From: XN24 sp047921395
Lineage (GTDB): Bacteria > Pseudomonadota > Gammaproteobacteria > Steroidobacterales > XN24
Length of the DNA: 55,565 nucleotides
Direction: 5' to 3'
Assembly: GCA_047921395.1 (NCBI GenBank)
Contig: JBLRWH010000009.1
Location: 1 to 55,565, forward strand
Below are positions 17,343-24,591 of this stretch, piece by piece (position 1 is the first letter of the stretch; each line of letters starts with the position of its first letter). The translations under genes and the position numbers were made by a program. Under the pieces are notes generated by a model, which searched no databases, was not told the origin of the DNA, and saw only the letters and a list, made by a program, of their open reading frames with translations.

Positions 17343-17349
17343 GCCACCC

Positions 17350-18333
17350 CTAGAACTTCAGCGGGGAGAGTGCGCCGACCCCCGGGGCGCGGCGTTCCCG
17401 CAACACTTCGCGACGGAACCGGAACAGCTCGGCCGGGCGACCGCCGGTGCGTGGATCGATCCGCCCGGTCTTTTCCACCAGGCCGCCAGTCTCCACCAGC
17501 CGCCGGAAGTTCTGCTTGTGCAGCCGGAGCCCGGACAGCGCCTCGACCACGCGCTGCAGCTGGGCGAGGGTGAACTGTTCCTCGATCAGTTCGAACACCA
17601 GCGGGCGATAGCGCAGCTTGCCCCGCAGCCGCGCCAGTCCGGTCGCGAGAATGCGCCGGTGATCGTAAGCCATGGGCTTACCGAACAACGGCGCGGACTT
17701 CGGCGGGTTCTCGCCCCGGTCAGACCAGGTTTCCGCGGTGAGCCCCGCTCCGTAGAGCAGTTCGTAGCGTTCCAGCACCCGGTAACCGTCCCAGCCGGCG
17801 CCGCCGAGGCCGAAGCAGATTTCCATGCGTTCGGCCCGGCGCTTGCGCTCGCCCGGGGAGCGGGTTTTCCTGGCCCATGCCGCCAACGCCCTGCCGATCG
17901 CATCGAGCACAGGCGGACGGTCGGCGCGCCAGTCTTCCCAGGGCAGGAAGCCGTAACAGCTCATCCAGCGCCCCCCCGCCGCGTCTGCTGGCAGGTCCTG
18001 GGTGAGCGCCAGGTAGGCCACGGAGAGCATGCGCGGACCCCCGGCGCGCTCGCGCGGGTCCCGGTCCTGGTCGCCGAACGTGTAGAGCTGCTCGACATAA
18101 CCGAGGTCGCGACCGGTCTGGCGGCGCACCCAGTCGCGCAGGCCGAGTTCCAGCGTACGGTCACGCTCCGGATCCAGCCGCCCCGAGGGCAGGGCCGGCA
18201 GTTCGGTTCCCCCGGTGGGCGAGACTTCGGTATCGTGCGGGCCGGGCGATTCGCCCACCGTCAGCACTCTCGGCTCGTCATCGCGCACCGAGACGATCAC
18301 GGCATTCAGTCCGACGGCGATCTGGCGAGTCAT
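17350..18333 (-). CDS. nrtR: NrtR-type transcriptional regulator of NAD metabolism
   Basis: A 327-residue protein with an N-terminal Nudix-like domain (roughly residues 5-170) and a C-terminal winged-helix part (PLVFELIEEQFTLAQLQRVVEALSGLRLHKQNFRR, then TGRPAELFRF-like ending). This is the NrtR architecture: the Nudix fold senses ADP-ribose or a related NAD derivative and the winged helix binds a palindrome upstream of NAD genes. The Nudix box region (about 51-77) has Arg71-Gln72 where hydrolases carry the metal-binding glutamates, so it should be a sensor without hydrolase activity. The ATG at 18333 overlaps the channel stop by four bases. nadA follows directly, supporting the assignment. 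Confidence 0.88.
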   Translation of the reverse strand: MTRQIAVGLNAVIVSVRDDEPRVLTVGESPGPHDTEVSPTGGTELPALPSGRLDPERDRTLELGLRDWVRRQTGRDLGYVEQLYTFGDQDRDPRERAGGPRMLSVAYLALTQDLPADAAGGRWMSCYGFLPWEDWRADRPPVLDAIGRALAAWARKTRSPGERKRRAERMEICFGLGGAGWDGYRVLERYELLYGAGLTAETWSDRGENPPKSAPLFGKPMAYDHRRILATGLARLRGKLRYRPLVFELIEEQFTLAQLQRVVEALSGLRLHKQNFRRLVETGGLVEKTGRIDPRTGGRPAELFRFRREVLRERRAPGVGALSPLKF

Positions 18334-19169
18334 TGCCCTGTCTCGAGAGCTGTACCGCACACGCGGCAATGCATCGCGTCCGCCTCGTGTCCCTTCAGCT
18401 TGCAGGACGGGCAGGCCTGGCGGTTCTTGCGGCGCTTGTTGGCCGCGGCGAACTCCGAAAAATAGATCCCCATCGGCACGGCGATGATGCCGTAGCCCGT
18501 GAGCATGATCATCGAGGCGATCAGCTTGCCGAGCGGCGTCACCGGCGTGATGTCGCCGAAACCGACGGTGGTGAGTGTCACGATCGCCCAGTACATGCTC
18601 TGCGGCATGTTAGTGAACCCGCCCTCCGGGCCCTCGACGAAATGCATCAGCGCGCCGAAGATGACCACCAGCGTAAGCACCGTGTAGACGAACACGAGAG
18701 TCTTGCGCCAGCTCGCGACCAGCACCTCGAGCAGGATGTTGGCCTCGCCCACGTAGCGGTCCATGTGCATGATGCGGAACAGCCTGAGGATACGCAGGAT
18801 CCGGATGACCATCATCGGCGCCGTTCCGGTCAGGATCAGCCCCAGGTACGTCGGCAGCACCGAGAGCAGGTCGACGACGCCGAAGAAGCTCTTCGCGTAG
18901 CGCGCGCGATTGCGCACGCAATACAGCCGCAGGCCGTACTCGATCGTGAACAGGATCGTGAAACCCCATTCGATCAGCTTGAACAGTTGGCCATACTTCG
19001 AGTTGTACGCATCCACCGTCATCAGCATGACGACGATGACGCTCAGGAGGATGGCGACGATCAGGGCGACGTCAAACAGCATTCCGCCGGGGGTGTCCGA
19101 GCGGAAGATGATCCGGAACAGCGCTTCTTGCGTGTGCCCCTTGCCCGCCTCGTGCCGCGCCCGGGTCAT
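18330..19169 (-). CDS. Voltage-gated K+ channel with C-terminal zinc ribbon
   Basis: A 279-residue six-helix channel. S1 is at about 31-50 and S2 at about 63-83. S4 carries arginines at 123, 126, 129 and 132 (RILRILRLFRI). The pore helix is followed by the selectivity filter TVGFG (201-205) and GDITP, and S6 is at about 213-238. A tetramer in the inner membrane passing K+ is expected. After S6 the protein has a basic stretch and then a zinc ribbon with Cys253, Cys256, Cys268 and Cys271, an uncommon ending. It overlaps both neighbours by four bases (glycosyltransferase before, nrtR after), so it is translated from the same message. Confidence 0.92.
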   Translation of the reverse strand: MTRARHEAGKGHTQEALFRIIFRSDTPGGMLFDVALIVAILLSVIVVMLMTVDAYNSKYGQLFKLIEWGFTILFTIEYGLRLYCVRNRARYAKSFFGVVDLLSVLPTYLGLILTGTAPMMVIRILRILRLFRIMHMDRYVGEANILLEVLVASWRKTLVFVYTVLTLVVIFGALMHFVEGPEGGFTNMPQSMYWAIVTLTTVGFGDITPVTPLGKLIASMIMLTGYGIIAVPMGIYFSEFAAANKRRKNRQACPSCKLKGHEADAMHCRVCGTALETGQ

Positions 19170-20359
19170 TGGTCCGTATCCTTCATCGCGTCTCCCTCGC
19201 GGCGGGCCCCCGCCGGCGTCGGCATTATAGACCGCTGTGCCCGCAGGTCCCGGTAGAGCGCCAGGTGGGCCTCGACGGCCTGCTCGAGGCTGAACCGGGT
19301 GCGGATGCGCTCGCGCGCCGCCTCGCCCATGGCTCTCCTCTCCAGTGGATGCTCGTACAGCCAGGCCAGGGCCTCGCCGATCGCCCGCGGGCGCCGGCGC
19401 CGGACGATGATTCCCGACGCGCCCTGCTCGACGAGTTCCCTCGCCCCGCCGACGTCCGTGATGATCGGCGGCACGCCGCAGGCCATCGACTCGATGACGG
19501 TCAGGGGGATGCCTTCCCGCCTCAGGGCCCCGCGCACCGACACCGCGCAGGCGGCCGTGATGCGTGCGGCGTCCTCGCGGTGGCCGAGCACGTGGAAGTT
19601 CGCGCGGAACGGGTTTCGGCTGATGCGCTCCAGCACCGCCCGGTTGGCGACTTCTGCGCCGACGAGCAGGAAGTGCACCGGCGCGCCGGCCGGGAGCCAC
19701 TGGGCCGCGTCCACGACGTACTCGATGCCCTTGCGTGGCCGGTAGTTCGCCACCACGGCGACGGGAAAGGCATCCCGCGGGACCCCGAACTGGCCGAGAT
19801 CGATCGGCGGCCCCCGGTGCCAGTCGACGCGATGGCCCGGCCGGATCGTCACGACGCTGGCTGGATCGCGCCGCCGGGCGAGCTCGCGCCGGGCCGCCTC
19901 CGAGGTACAGATGACGCGATCGATCCGGGGATGAAGCTGCGTCAGGCGGGCGAACGGGTTCCAGCGTTGCACCCCGCCCACACGGTCGTGCCGCATGACC
20001 ATTGCGAGCGGCAGGTCGCGCAGCACGGGCAGGGCGGTGGCGACCGCGATCCGGTCGAAAAAATGCACCAGTTCGATGCGCTCCCGCAGGCAGCCCTCGC
20101 GCAACCACGAGGCCGAGCGGCCCCGGAGCGAGCGACGGGGCAGCGCGCCCACGAGCCGTAACCCGGCGCGCTCGACCGCGGCGGCACAGTGGGAGTCCGG
20201 CGGGGCGACGATGCGGAGCTCGACCCCTGCGGCCGCGAGCCCGCGGGCGAGGGCGATGTCCGGGCGGACGCTGTCCGGGCGGACGCTGTCCGGCGTGCCC
20301 GTGTGCGCGGTGATCCAGAGAACCCGCAACGGTTCCCCGGTGGGCGGCGATACGGTCAT
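19166..20359 (-). CDS. Glycosyltransferase family 4 protein
   Basis: A 397-residue GT-B glycosyltransferase. The N-terminal Rossmann domain has VLWITAHTGTP and FFDRIAVATALPVL. The C-terminal domain has VAVVANYRPRKGIEYVVDAA, HFLLVGAEV, the GHREDAARI loop, and the nucleotide-sugar motif EGIPLTVIESMACGVPPIITDVGGARELV with the family EX7E glutamates. It probably adds a sugar to a lipid or cell-surface glycan; donor and acceptor are unknown. A tandem repeat near residues 25-34 gives DSVRPDSVRPD. It starts 52 bases after the HvfC-like gene and its stop overlaps the channel start. Confidence 0.88.
   Translation of the reverse strand: MTVSPPTGEPLRVLWITAHTGTPDSVRPDSVRPDIALARGLAAAGVELRIVAPPDSHCAAAVERAGLRLVGALPRRSLRGRSASWLREGCLRERIELVHFFDRIAVATALPVLRDLPLAMVMRHDRVGGVQRWNPFARLTQLHPRIDRVICTSEAARRELARRRDPASVVTIRPGHRVDWHRGPPIDLGQFGVPRDAFPVAVVANYRPRKGIEYVVDAAQWLPAGAPVHFLLVGAEVANRAVLERISRNPFRANFHVLGHREDAARITAACAVSVRGALRREGIPLTVIESMACGVPPIITDVGGARELVEQGASGIIVRRRRPRAIGEALAWLYEHPLERRAMGEAARERIRTRFSLEQAVEAHLALYRDLRAQRSIMPTPAGARREGDAMKDTDQ
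20257..20295. repeat. 15-base tandem repeat inside the glycosyltransferase gene
   Basis: About two and a half copies of a 15-base unit (20257-20271, 20272-20286, partial after). Being a multiple of three, it repeats the pentapeptide DSVRP without changing frame. Confidence 0.85.
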
Positions 20360-20411
20360 GCGGGCATTCTGGCAGAAGCGGCCCACCGCCGCGCCGGCAC
20401 GGGCCCGGCGG

Positions 20412-21191
20412 TCAGTCTGTGTTTTCGAGCGCTCCGAGGAGGACGTCGCGACTGCGCAACTCGGCCAGGATCGCGGCCCCGCCCTGCACGACCGCCTCGG
20501 GGTCCGGGTGCGACAGCTCAGCCGCAATCCGCAGCAGGCACTCGCGCCCGGTCGGTCGAGGCGCCGCCTCTTCGCCCAGCAGCTCGAGCAGGCGCGCTGT
20601 GACGAAGTTGATCTCGAGGAAGCCCACGCGGTCGCGCGTGTCGCGGTACACCACGAGGCGCGTCGGCTCGGCCGGCGGCTCGGCCGGCTGGAAATCTGGG
20701 GAGATGCGATGTACCGGCCAGGCATAAGCCAGCGGCCAGGCCAGCGGTGAGAGCACCGGCTGTCCCTCCAGCAGGTCGCCGTCCGCGTCCACGCCGGGCA
20801 GCTCGGGCTCGCGTTCGTCGATGGCCAGGGCCAGCTCTACCCACTCGTAGTGGGCGAGCTCGGCCAGGAACGGCGGGTCGGTAGCGACGGGCGCGCGCTC
20901 CTCCAGCAGGTAGTGGAGGAACTCCTGCGGCAGTTCGAGGAACAGGGGCGTCTGCGCGCGATGCCGCACCAGCCAGTCGCGCACCATCGCGCTCCAGGCG
21001 TCCTCGCCGAGCAGCTTCCTCAGGACCGGGAAACTGCGGCCGAGCAGGTCGCGGACATTGTTGAAGAACAGCTCGCGGTAGATCGCCATGCGGCGATCCT
21101 CGATCCCTCCGGGCGCGGGCGCATGCTCCGGATCCCGGATGTGCGCGGCGAATTCGAGTTGGGCGCGCCGCAGGCGCTCGCGCTCAGCCAC
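20412..21191 (-). CDS. HvfC/BufC-type (DUF2063) MNIO partner protein
   Basis: A 259-residue DUF2063 protein. The N-terminal helical part has the family landmarks: RRMAIYRELFFNNVRDLLGRSFPVL, LPQEFLHYL and LAHYEWVELAL. The C-terminal part is the winged-helix-like RiPP-recognition region (VVYRDTRDRVGFLEIN, TARLLELL). HvfC/BufC proteins pair with DUF692 (MNIO) iron enzymes and are thought to present a precursor peptide to them. Here the start overlaps the stop of the DUF692 gene by eight bases, so the two are produced together. No precursor gene is adjacent. Confidence 0.88.
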   Translation of the reverse strand: MAERERLRRAQLEFAAHIRDPEHAPAPGGIEDRRMAIYRELFFNNVRDLLGRSFPVLRKLLGEDAWSAMVRDWLVRHRAQTPLFLELPQEFLHYLLEERAPVATDPPFLAELAHYEWVELALAIDEREPELPGVDADGDLLEGQPVLSPLAWPLAYAWPVHRISPDFQPAEPPAEPTRLVVYRDTRDRVGFLEINFVTARLLELLGEEAAPRPTGRECLLRIAAELSHPDPEAVVQGGAAILAELRSRDVLLGALENTD

Positions 21192-22056
21192 GCGCGTCCA
21201 GCGCCCGCGCAGGCGCGGCCTCGTGCTTCGCCTGCAGCTCGCGGATGATCGCCAGCTCGCGCCGGAGCCGGGGCATCGGCGGGATATTGAAATCGCGCTC
21301 GAGCAGGGTGGGAATCACGCCGAAGCGCGCGTAGGTGCGATCCAGCAGGGACCAGACGGGATCCGCGACATCCGCGCCGTGCGTGTCGATGCGCAGGTCC
21401 TCGGCCTCGACGTAATGCCCCGCGACGTGCAGGTAGACGACCCGCTCGCCGGGCAGCGCCGCGAGGAATTCGTCCGCATCGTAGCCGTGGTTGATGGCGT
21501 TCACGTAGACGTTGTTGACGTCCAGCAGCAGGCCGCAGTCCGCCTCCTCGAGGACCGCGTTGAGGAAGCGGATCTCGTCCATCTCGCGCCCCGGCGCTGC
21601 ATAGTAGGAGACGTTCTCCACCGCGATCGGCCGCTCGAGGATCTCCATGGCGCGCCGGATGCGCCCGGCGACATGGCTGACGGCCTCGTCCGTGAACGGG
21701 ATCGGCATCAGGTCGTAGAGCTGGCCGTCGTCGCTGGTGTAGGAGAGGTGCTCGGTGTAGAACCGGACGCCATGCTGGTCCAGGAACTTGCGGGCGCGCT
21801 CCAGGAAGTACTCGTCAAGCGGCGCCGGCCCGCCCAGGGACAGCGACAGGCCGTGCGCGGTGAACGGAAAGCGATCGGTGAACCAGCAGAACTTCCGGCC
21901 CAGGGCGCCGCCCACGCCGATCCAGTTCTCCGGCGCGACCTCCATGAAGTCCACGTCCCACGGCGGATCCGCCATGAGCTCGTCCATCATGCTCCGCCTC
22001 AGGCCAAGCCCGACGCCGTTCACTGGATAATCTTTAAGTCGTTCACTCTTCTGCAT
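21184..22056 (-). CDS. MNIO (DUF692) multinuclear iron oxidative enzyme, HvfB/BufB type
   Basis: A 290-residue TIM-barrel protein of the DUF692 family. Candidate metal ligands are the His of THGLSLSLGG, Glu in AVENVSYY, Asp/Asn in LLLDVNNVYVNAINHG, the two His of YLHVAGH, and Asp/His of RIDTHG. Characterised members (MbnB, HvfB, BufB) oxidise cysteine residues in ribosomal peptides. The partner HvfC-type gene follows with an eight-base overlap. The first eleven or so codons are AT-rich and continue a repeat-like intergenic sequence; a GTG at 22023 is an alternative start closer to the family's usual beginning. The substrate peptide must be encoded elsewhere or be unrecognised. Confidence 0.88.
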   Translation of the reverse strand: MQKSERLKDYPVNGVGLGLRRSMMDELMADPPWDVDFMEVAPENWIGVGGALGRKFCWFTDRFPFTAHGLSLSLGGPAPLDEYFLERARKFLDQHGVRFYTEHLSYTSDDGQLYDLMPIPFTDEAVSHVAGRIRRAMEILERPIAVENVSYYAAPGREMDEIRFLNAVLEEADCGLLLDVNNVYVNAINHGYDADEFLAALPGERVVYLHVAGHYVEAEDLRIDTHGADVADPVWSLLDRTYARFGVIPTLLERDFNIPPMPRLRRELAIIRELQAKHEAAPARALDARG

Positions 22057-22095
22057 TTTCTCGTCTCTGTGTCGCCGCGTCTCCGCGCGAGCCTC
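22030..22095. repeat. Repeat-like, AT-richer sequence at the start of the MNIO gene
   Basis: The minus strand reads GCGGAGACGCGGCGACACAG, then AGACGAG and an A-run, like the GAGACGCAGAGACACAGAG-type dispersed elements common between genes of environmental bacteria. It then runs into an AT-rich segment. It covers the whole gap to DUF1841 and the first codons of the MNIO gene. A second copy is not seen in this window. Confidence 0.4.
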
Positions 22096-22096
22096 G

Positions 22097-22525
22097 TCAC
22101 TGGCCGATACGGCGCAGCGCTTCCATGTAGGAGACCTCGTCCGGCAGTGATTTGTTTCGTTGCGCATGCCACAGGGCCTCTGCGAGGCACTCGGCCATGC
22201 GATGTTCCGCCTCGTGGACGCCGAGCCGCGCCGCGAGCCTGTGGTGGATGGCCGCGATCCCGGCCGGGCGGTCGGTCGCGACCTGCTCGCGCAGCCCGAG
22301 GTGCAGGCCCATGTGGAGGAAAGGATTGCTCTCGCCGCCCTCCGGGGTCCAGTCCTTGTCCAGGGCGTCTTCGCCCCGCTCGAGCAGGGCGTGGTATTCC
22401 GGGTGCTGCTCGATCACGTCCGCGACCTGGATCTCCAGCGACTCGGCCGGCAGGCCCTGCCGTCGCTTGCGCCACGCCTCGAGATAGAAGGCCCTGAGCC
22501 CCTCGCGGTCACTCGGCAGCAGCAC
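22097..22525 (-). CDS. DUF1841 family protein
   Basis: A 142-residue soluble protein of the DUF1841 family, with RAFYLEAWRKRRQGLPAESLEIQVADVI, EHPEYH-like HPEYHALL and NPFLHMGLHLGLREQVATDRP. These segments are the family's hallmarks. The function is unknown. The GTG start at 22525 lies inside the 3' end of nth (17-base overlap), and this nth-DUF1841 coupling is common in Gammaproteobacteria. An ordinary, probably cytoplasmic protein without metal-binding motifs. Confidence 0.85.
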   Translation of the reverse strand: MLLPSDREGLRAFYLEAWRKRRQGLPAESLEIQVADVIEQHPEYHALLERGEDALDKDWTPEGGESNPFLHMGLHLGLREQVATDRPAGIAAIHHRLAARLGVHEAEHRMAECLAEALWHAQRNKSLPDEVSYMEALRRIGQ

Positions 22526-23210
22526 GGCGCTTGCGGCCCTTCGGGGCGGGTGGGCATAGCGGGCGGGCGGGCGGCTCGCCGGGGGTCTTGGCGCGGTAGT
22601 CGCACAGCTCGGCGATGATGCATGACGGGCAGTCGGGCTTGCGGGCCTTGCACACGTAGCGGCCGTGCAGGATCAACCAGTGGTGCGCGTCTTTCAGGAA
22701 CTCGGCCGGGGTGACGCGCGCGAGCCGGTCCTCAACCTCGCGCACGGTCTTGCCGGGTGCCAGCCCGGTGCGGTTCGCGACCCGGAAGATGTGTGTGTCG
22801 ACCGCGATCAGCGGCTCGCCGAACGCGGTGTTGAGGACGACGTTCGCGGTCTTGCGCCCCACCCCGGGGAGGGCCTCTAGCGCCACGCGGTCACGCGGCA
22901 CTTCGCCATCGTGTTGGTCGAGCAGGATGCGGCACAGGGCGATGATGTTCTTCGCCTTGGCGTTGTAGAGGCCGATCGAGTTGATGTACGCCTTCAGGCC
23001 GTCCTCGCCGAGCGCGAGGATCGCCTGCGGTGTGCTGGCCACGGGGAACAGCCGCGCCGTGGCGCGGTTCACGCCCTTGTCGGTCGCCTGGGCCGACAGC
23101 ACGACCGCCACCAGCAGTTCGAACGGGGTGCGATAGTCGAGCTCCGTGGTCGGCTTGGGGTTGGCGGCGCGGAGTCGCTCGTAGAGCTCACGGCGCTTGG
23201 CGGCGTTCAT
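22509..23210 (-). CDS. nth: Endonuclease III Nth
   Basis: A 233-residue bifunctional DNA glycosylase/AP lyase that removes oxidised pyrimidines. The helix-hairpin-helix is LPGVGRKTANVV, containing the catalytic Lys; the catalytic Asp is in AVDTHIFRVANR. The 4Fe-4S loop near the C-terminus has the C-x6-C-x2-C-x5-C spacing (VCKARKPDCPSCIIAELC). The sequence LSAQATDKGVN is typical. A basic tail (PKGRKRRAAAE) extends past the usual end. It lies 14 bases downstream of rsxE and is the normal last gene of the rsx operon. Confidence 0.96.
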   Translation of the reverse strand: MNAAKRRELYERLRAANPKPTTELDYRTPFELLVAVVLSAQATDKGVNRATARLFPVASTPQAILALGEDGLKAYINSIGLYNAKAKNIIALCRILLDQHDGEVPRDRVALEALPGVGRKTANVVLNTAFGEPLIAVDTHIFRVANRTGLAPGKTVREVEDRLARVTPAEFLKDAHHWLILHGRYVCKARKPDCPSCIIAELCDYRAKTPGEPPARPLCPPAPKGRKRRAAAE

Positions 23211-23224
23211 CGCGTCCCAGCGCC

Positions 23225-23911
23225 TCAGGCCGGCTCGCCGGCCGCCCCGGACGGAAGCGCCCGGGCCGGGCTGCGACGGCGCTCCGCGCGGGCATCGATC
23301 AGGTTCTTGGCGGCGACCATCAGTCCAAGGCCGATGAATGCCCCGGGCGGCAGCAGCGCGAGCAGGAAGCCGCCGTCGAGCAGCTGCAGCTCGAGCACGC
23401 GCGCCCCTTCGCCGAACATCATGTGGGCGCCGGCAAACAGGCTGCCCTGGCCGATGAGTTCGCGCGCCGCGCCGAGCGCGACCAGCACCCAGGTGAAGCC
23501 CAGTCCCATGGCGAGACCATCGAGGGCGGCGAGCGACGGCGGCTGGCGCGATGCGAAAGCTTCGGCCCGGCCGATGATCGCGCAGTTGGTGACGATCAAC
23601 GGGATGAAAATACCCAGCACGCGGAACAGCTCGTGAAACCACGCGTTCATCGCCAGTTCGACGGCCGTGACGAATGAGGCGATCACGAGGACGAACACGG
23701 GAATGCGGATCTCGGGGCGGACGAAGTCACGGATCATCGATACCGTCAGGTTCGAGGCGATCAGCACGAGTGTCGTGGCGAGGCCGAGTCCGAGGCCGTT
23801 GACGAAGCTCGTGCTCACCGCCAGCAGCGGGCAGAGCCCGAGCAGTTGCACCAGGCCGGTGTTGTTGGTCCAGAGCCCGGTCCTGACGACCTCCGCGGCA
23901 CGCTCGCTCAT
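23225..23911 (-). CDS. rsxE: Rsx/Rnf electron transport complex subunit E
   Basis: A 228-residue integral membrane subunit with six helices, homologous to RsxA. Landmarks are GLWTNNTGLVQLLGLCPLLAVS at the start and LFRVLGIFIPLIVTNCAIIGRAEAFA; the cysteines in these two loops are proposed to bind an iron-sulfur centre with RsxA inside the membrane. It ends in a variable basic tail. In E. coli the complex keeps SoxR reduced; in other bacteria it drives ferredoxin reduction with ion gradients. Start overlaps the rsxG stop by four bases. Confidence 0.96.
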   Translation of the reverse strand: MSERAAEVVRTGLWTNNTGLVQLLGLCPLLAVSTSFVNGLGLGLATTLVLIASNLTVSMIRDFVRPEIRIPVFVLVIASFVTAVELAMNAWFHELFRVLGIFIPLIVTNCAIIGRAEAFASRQPPSLAALDGLAMGLGFTWVLVALGAARELIGQGSLFAGAHMMFGEGARVLELQLLDGGFLLALLPPGAFIGLGLMVAAKNLIDARAERRRSPARALPSGAAGEPA

Positions 23912-24591
23912 TCGGCTTCCTCTCCTGCGGCCCGCGGCGACGACAATCCCTCGGCGCCCGCCGGCGTGGCAAACAGCGCATCCCGATGGGCCTCGAAGTA
24001 TATCAGCGCATCGCGCACGGCCGAGACCACGGCCCGCGGCGTGATCGTGGCGCCCGTGAACTGGTCGAAGATTCCGTCGTCGCGACGCACCGCCCAGCCG
24101 TCCACCGGGGGGCTGCCAAGCGAGCGGCCCTCGAAGTCGAGAATCCAGTCGCTGCGTTCCGCCTCGATCTTGTCGCCGAGGCCGGGCGTCTCCCGGTGTG
24201 ACACCACGCGCACGCCGCTGATGGTGCCGTCGGCGAGGATGCCGACGAGCAGCCGGATCGGCCCGCTGTACCCGCCGGGCGCAACGGGCGTGATGACCAC
24301 AGCCATCGGCTGGGTGCCTCGCCTCGCCCGGTACACCGTGACCGGGGCGGAGGTGCCCAGCAGTTCCGGGTCCGTAACCGTGATGAAATCGTCGTGCACC
24401 GCGTTATCGTGGGCGCCCTCGGGCAAGACATCGGCCAGCGTGCGCAGCAGGTAGGCGCGTTCGTTGTCGGCGATGCGTTCCGCGGTGGACTCCCAGGTGA
24501 TCGCCACGAGCAGCGCGCCGAACACGGCGAACCCCGTGAGGATCCCTGCGGCGCGCAACATGCTGCGCGCGGTTTCAGCCTGCATGGCCAT
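23908..24591 (-). CDS. rsxG: Rsx/Rnf complex subunit G (covalent FMN)
   Basis: A 227-residue subunit with one N-terminal membrane helix (GILTGFAVFGALLVAITW) and a periplasmic FMN-binding domain. The attachment motif is FTGATITPRAVV, where a threonine carries FMN by a phosphoester bond placed by ApbE. SHRETPGLGDKIE and DWILDFEGRSL are family signatures. It begins inside the last 17 bases of rsxD, indicating tight coupling within the operon. Confidence 0.95.
   Translation of the reverse strand: MAMQAETARSMLRAAGILTGFAVFGALLVAITWESTAERIADNERAYLLRTLADVLPEGAHDNAVHDDFITVTDPELLGTSAPVTVYRARRGTQPMAVVITPVAPGGYSGPIRLLVGILADGTISGVRVVSHRETPGLGDKIEAERSDWILDFEGRSLGSPPVDGWAVRRDDGIFDQFTGATITPRAVVSAVRDALIYFEAHRDALFATPAGAEGLSSPRAAGEEAE

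Noticed and set aside
20360..20411. Possible RiPP precursor beside the MNIO/HvfC pair
   Set aside because: The 52-base gap and the 40-base gap upstream of the MNIO gene contain no short Cys-bearing frame.
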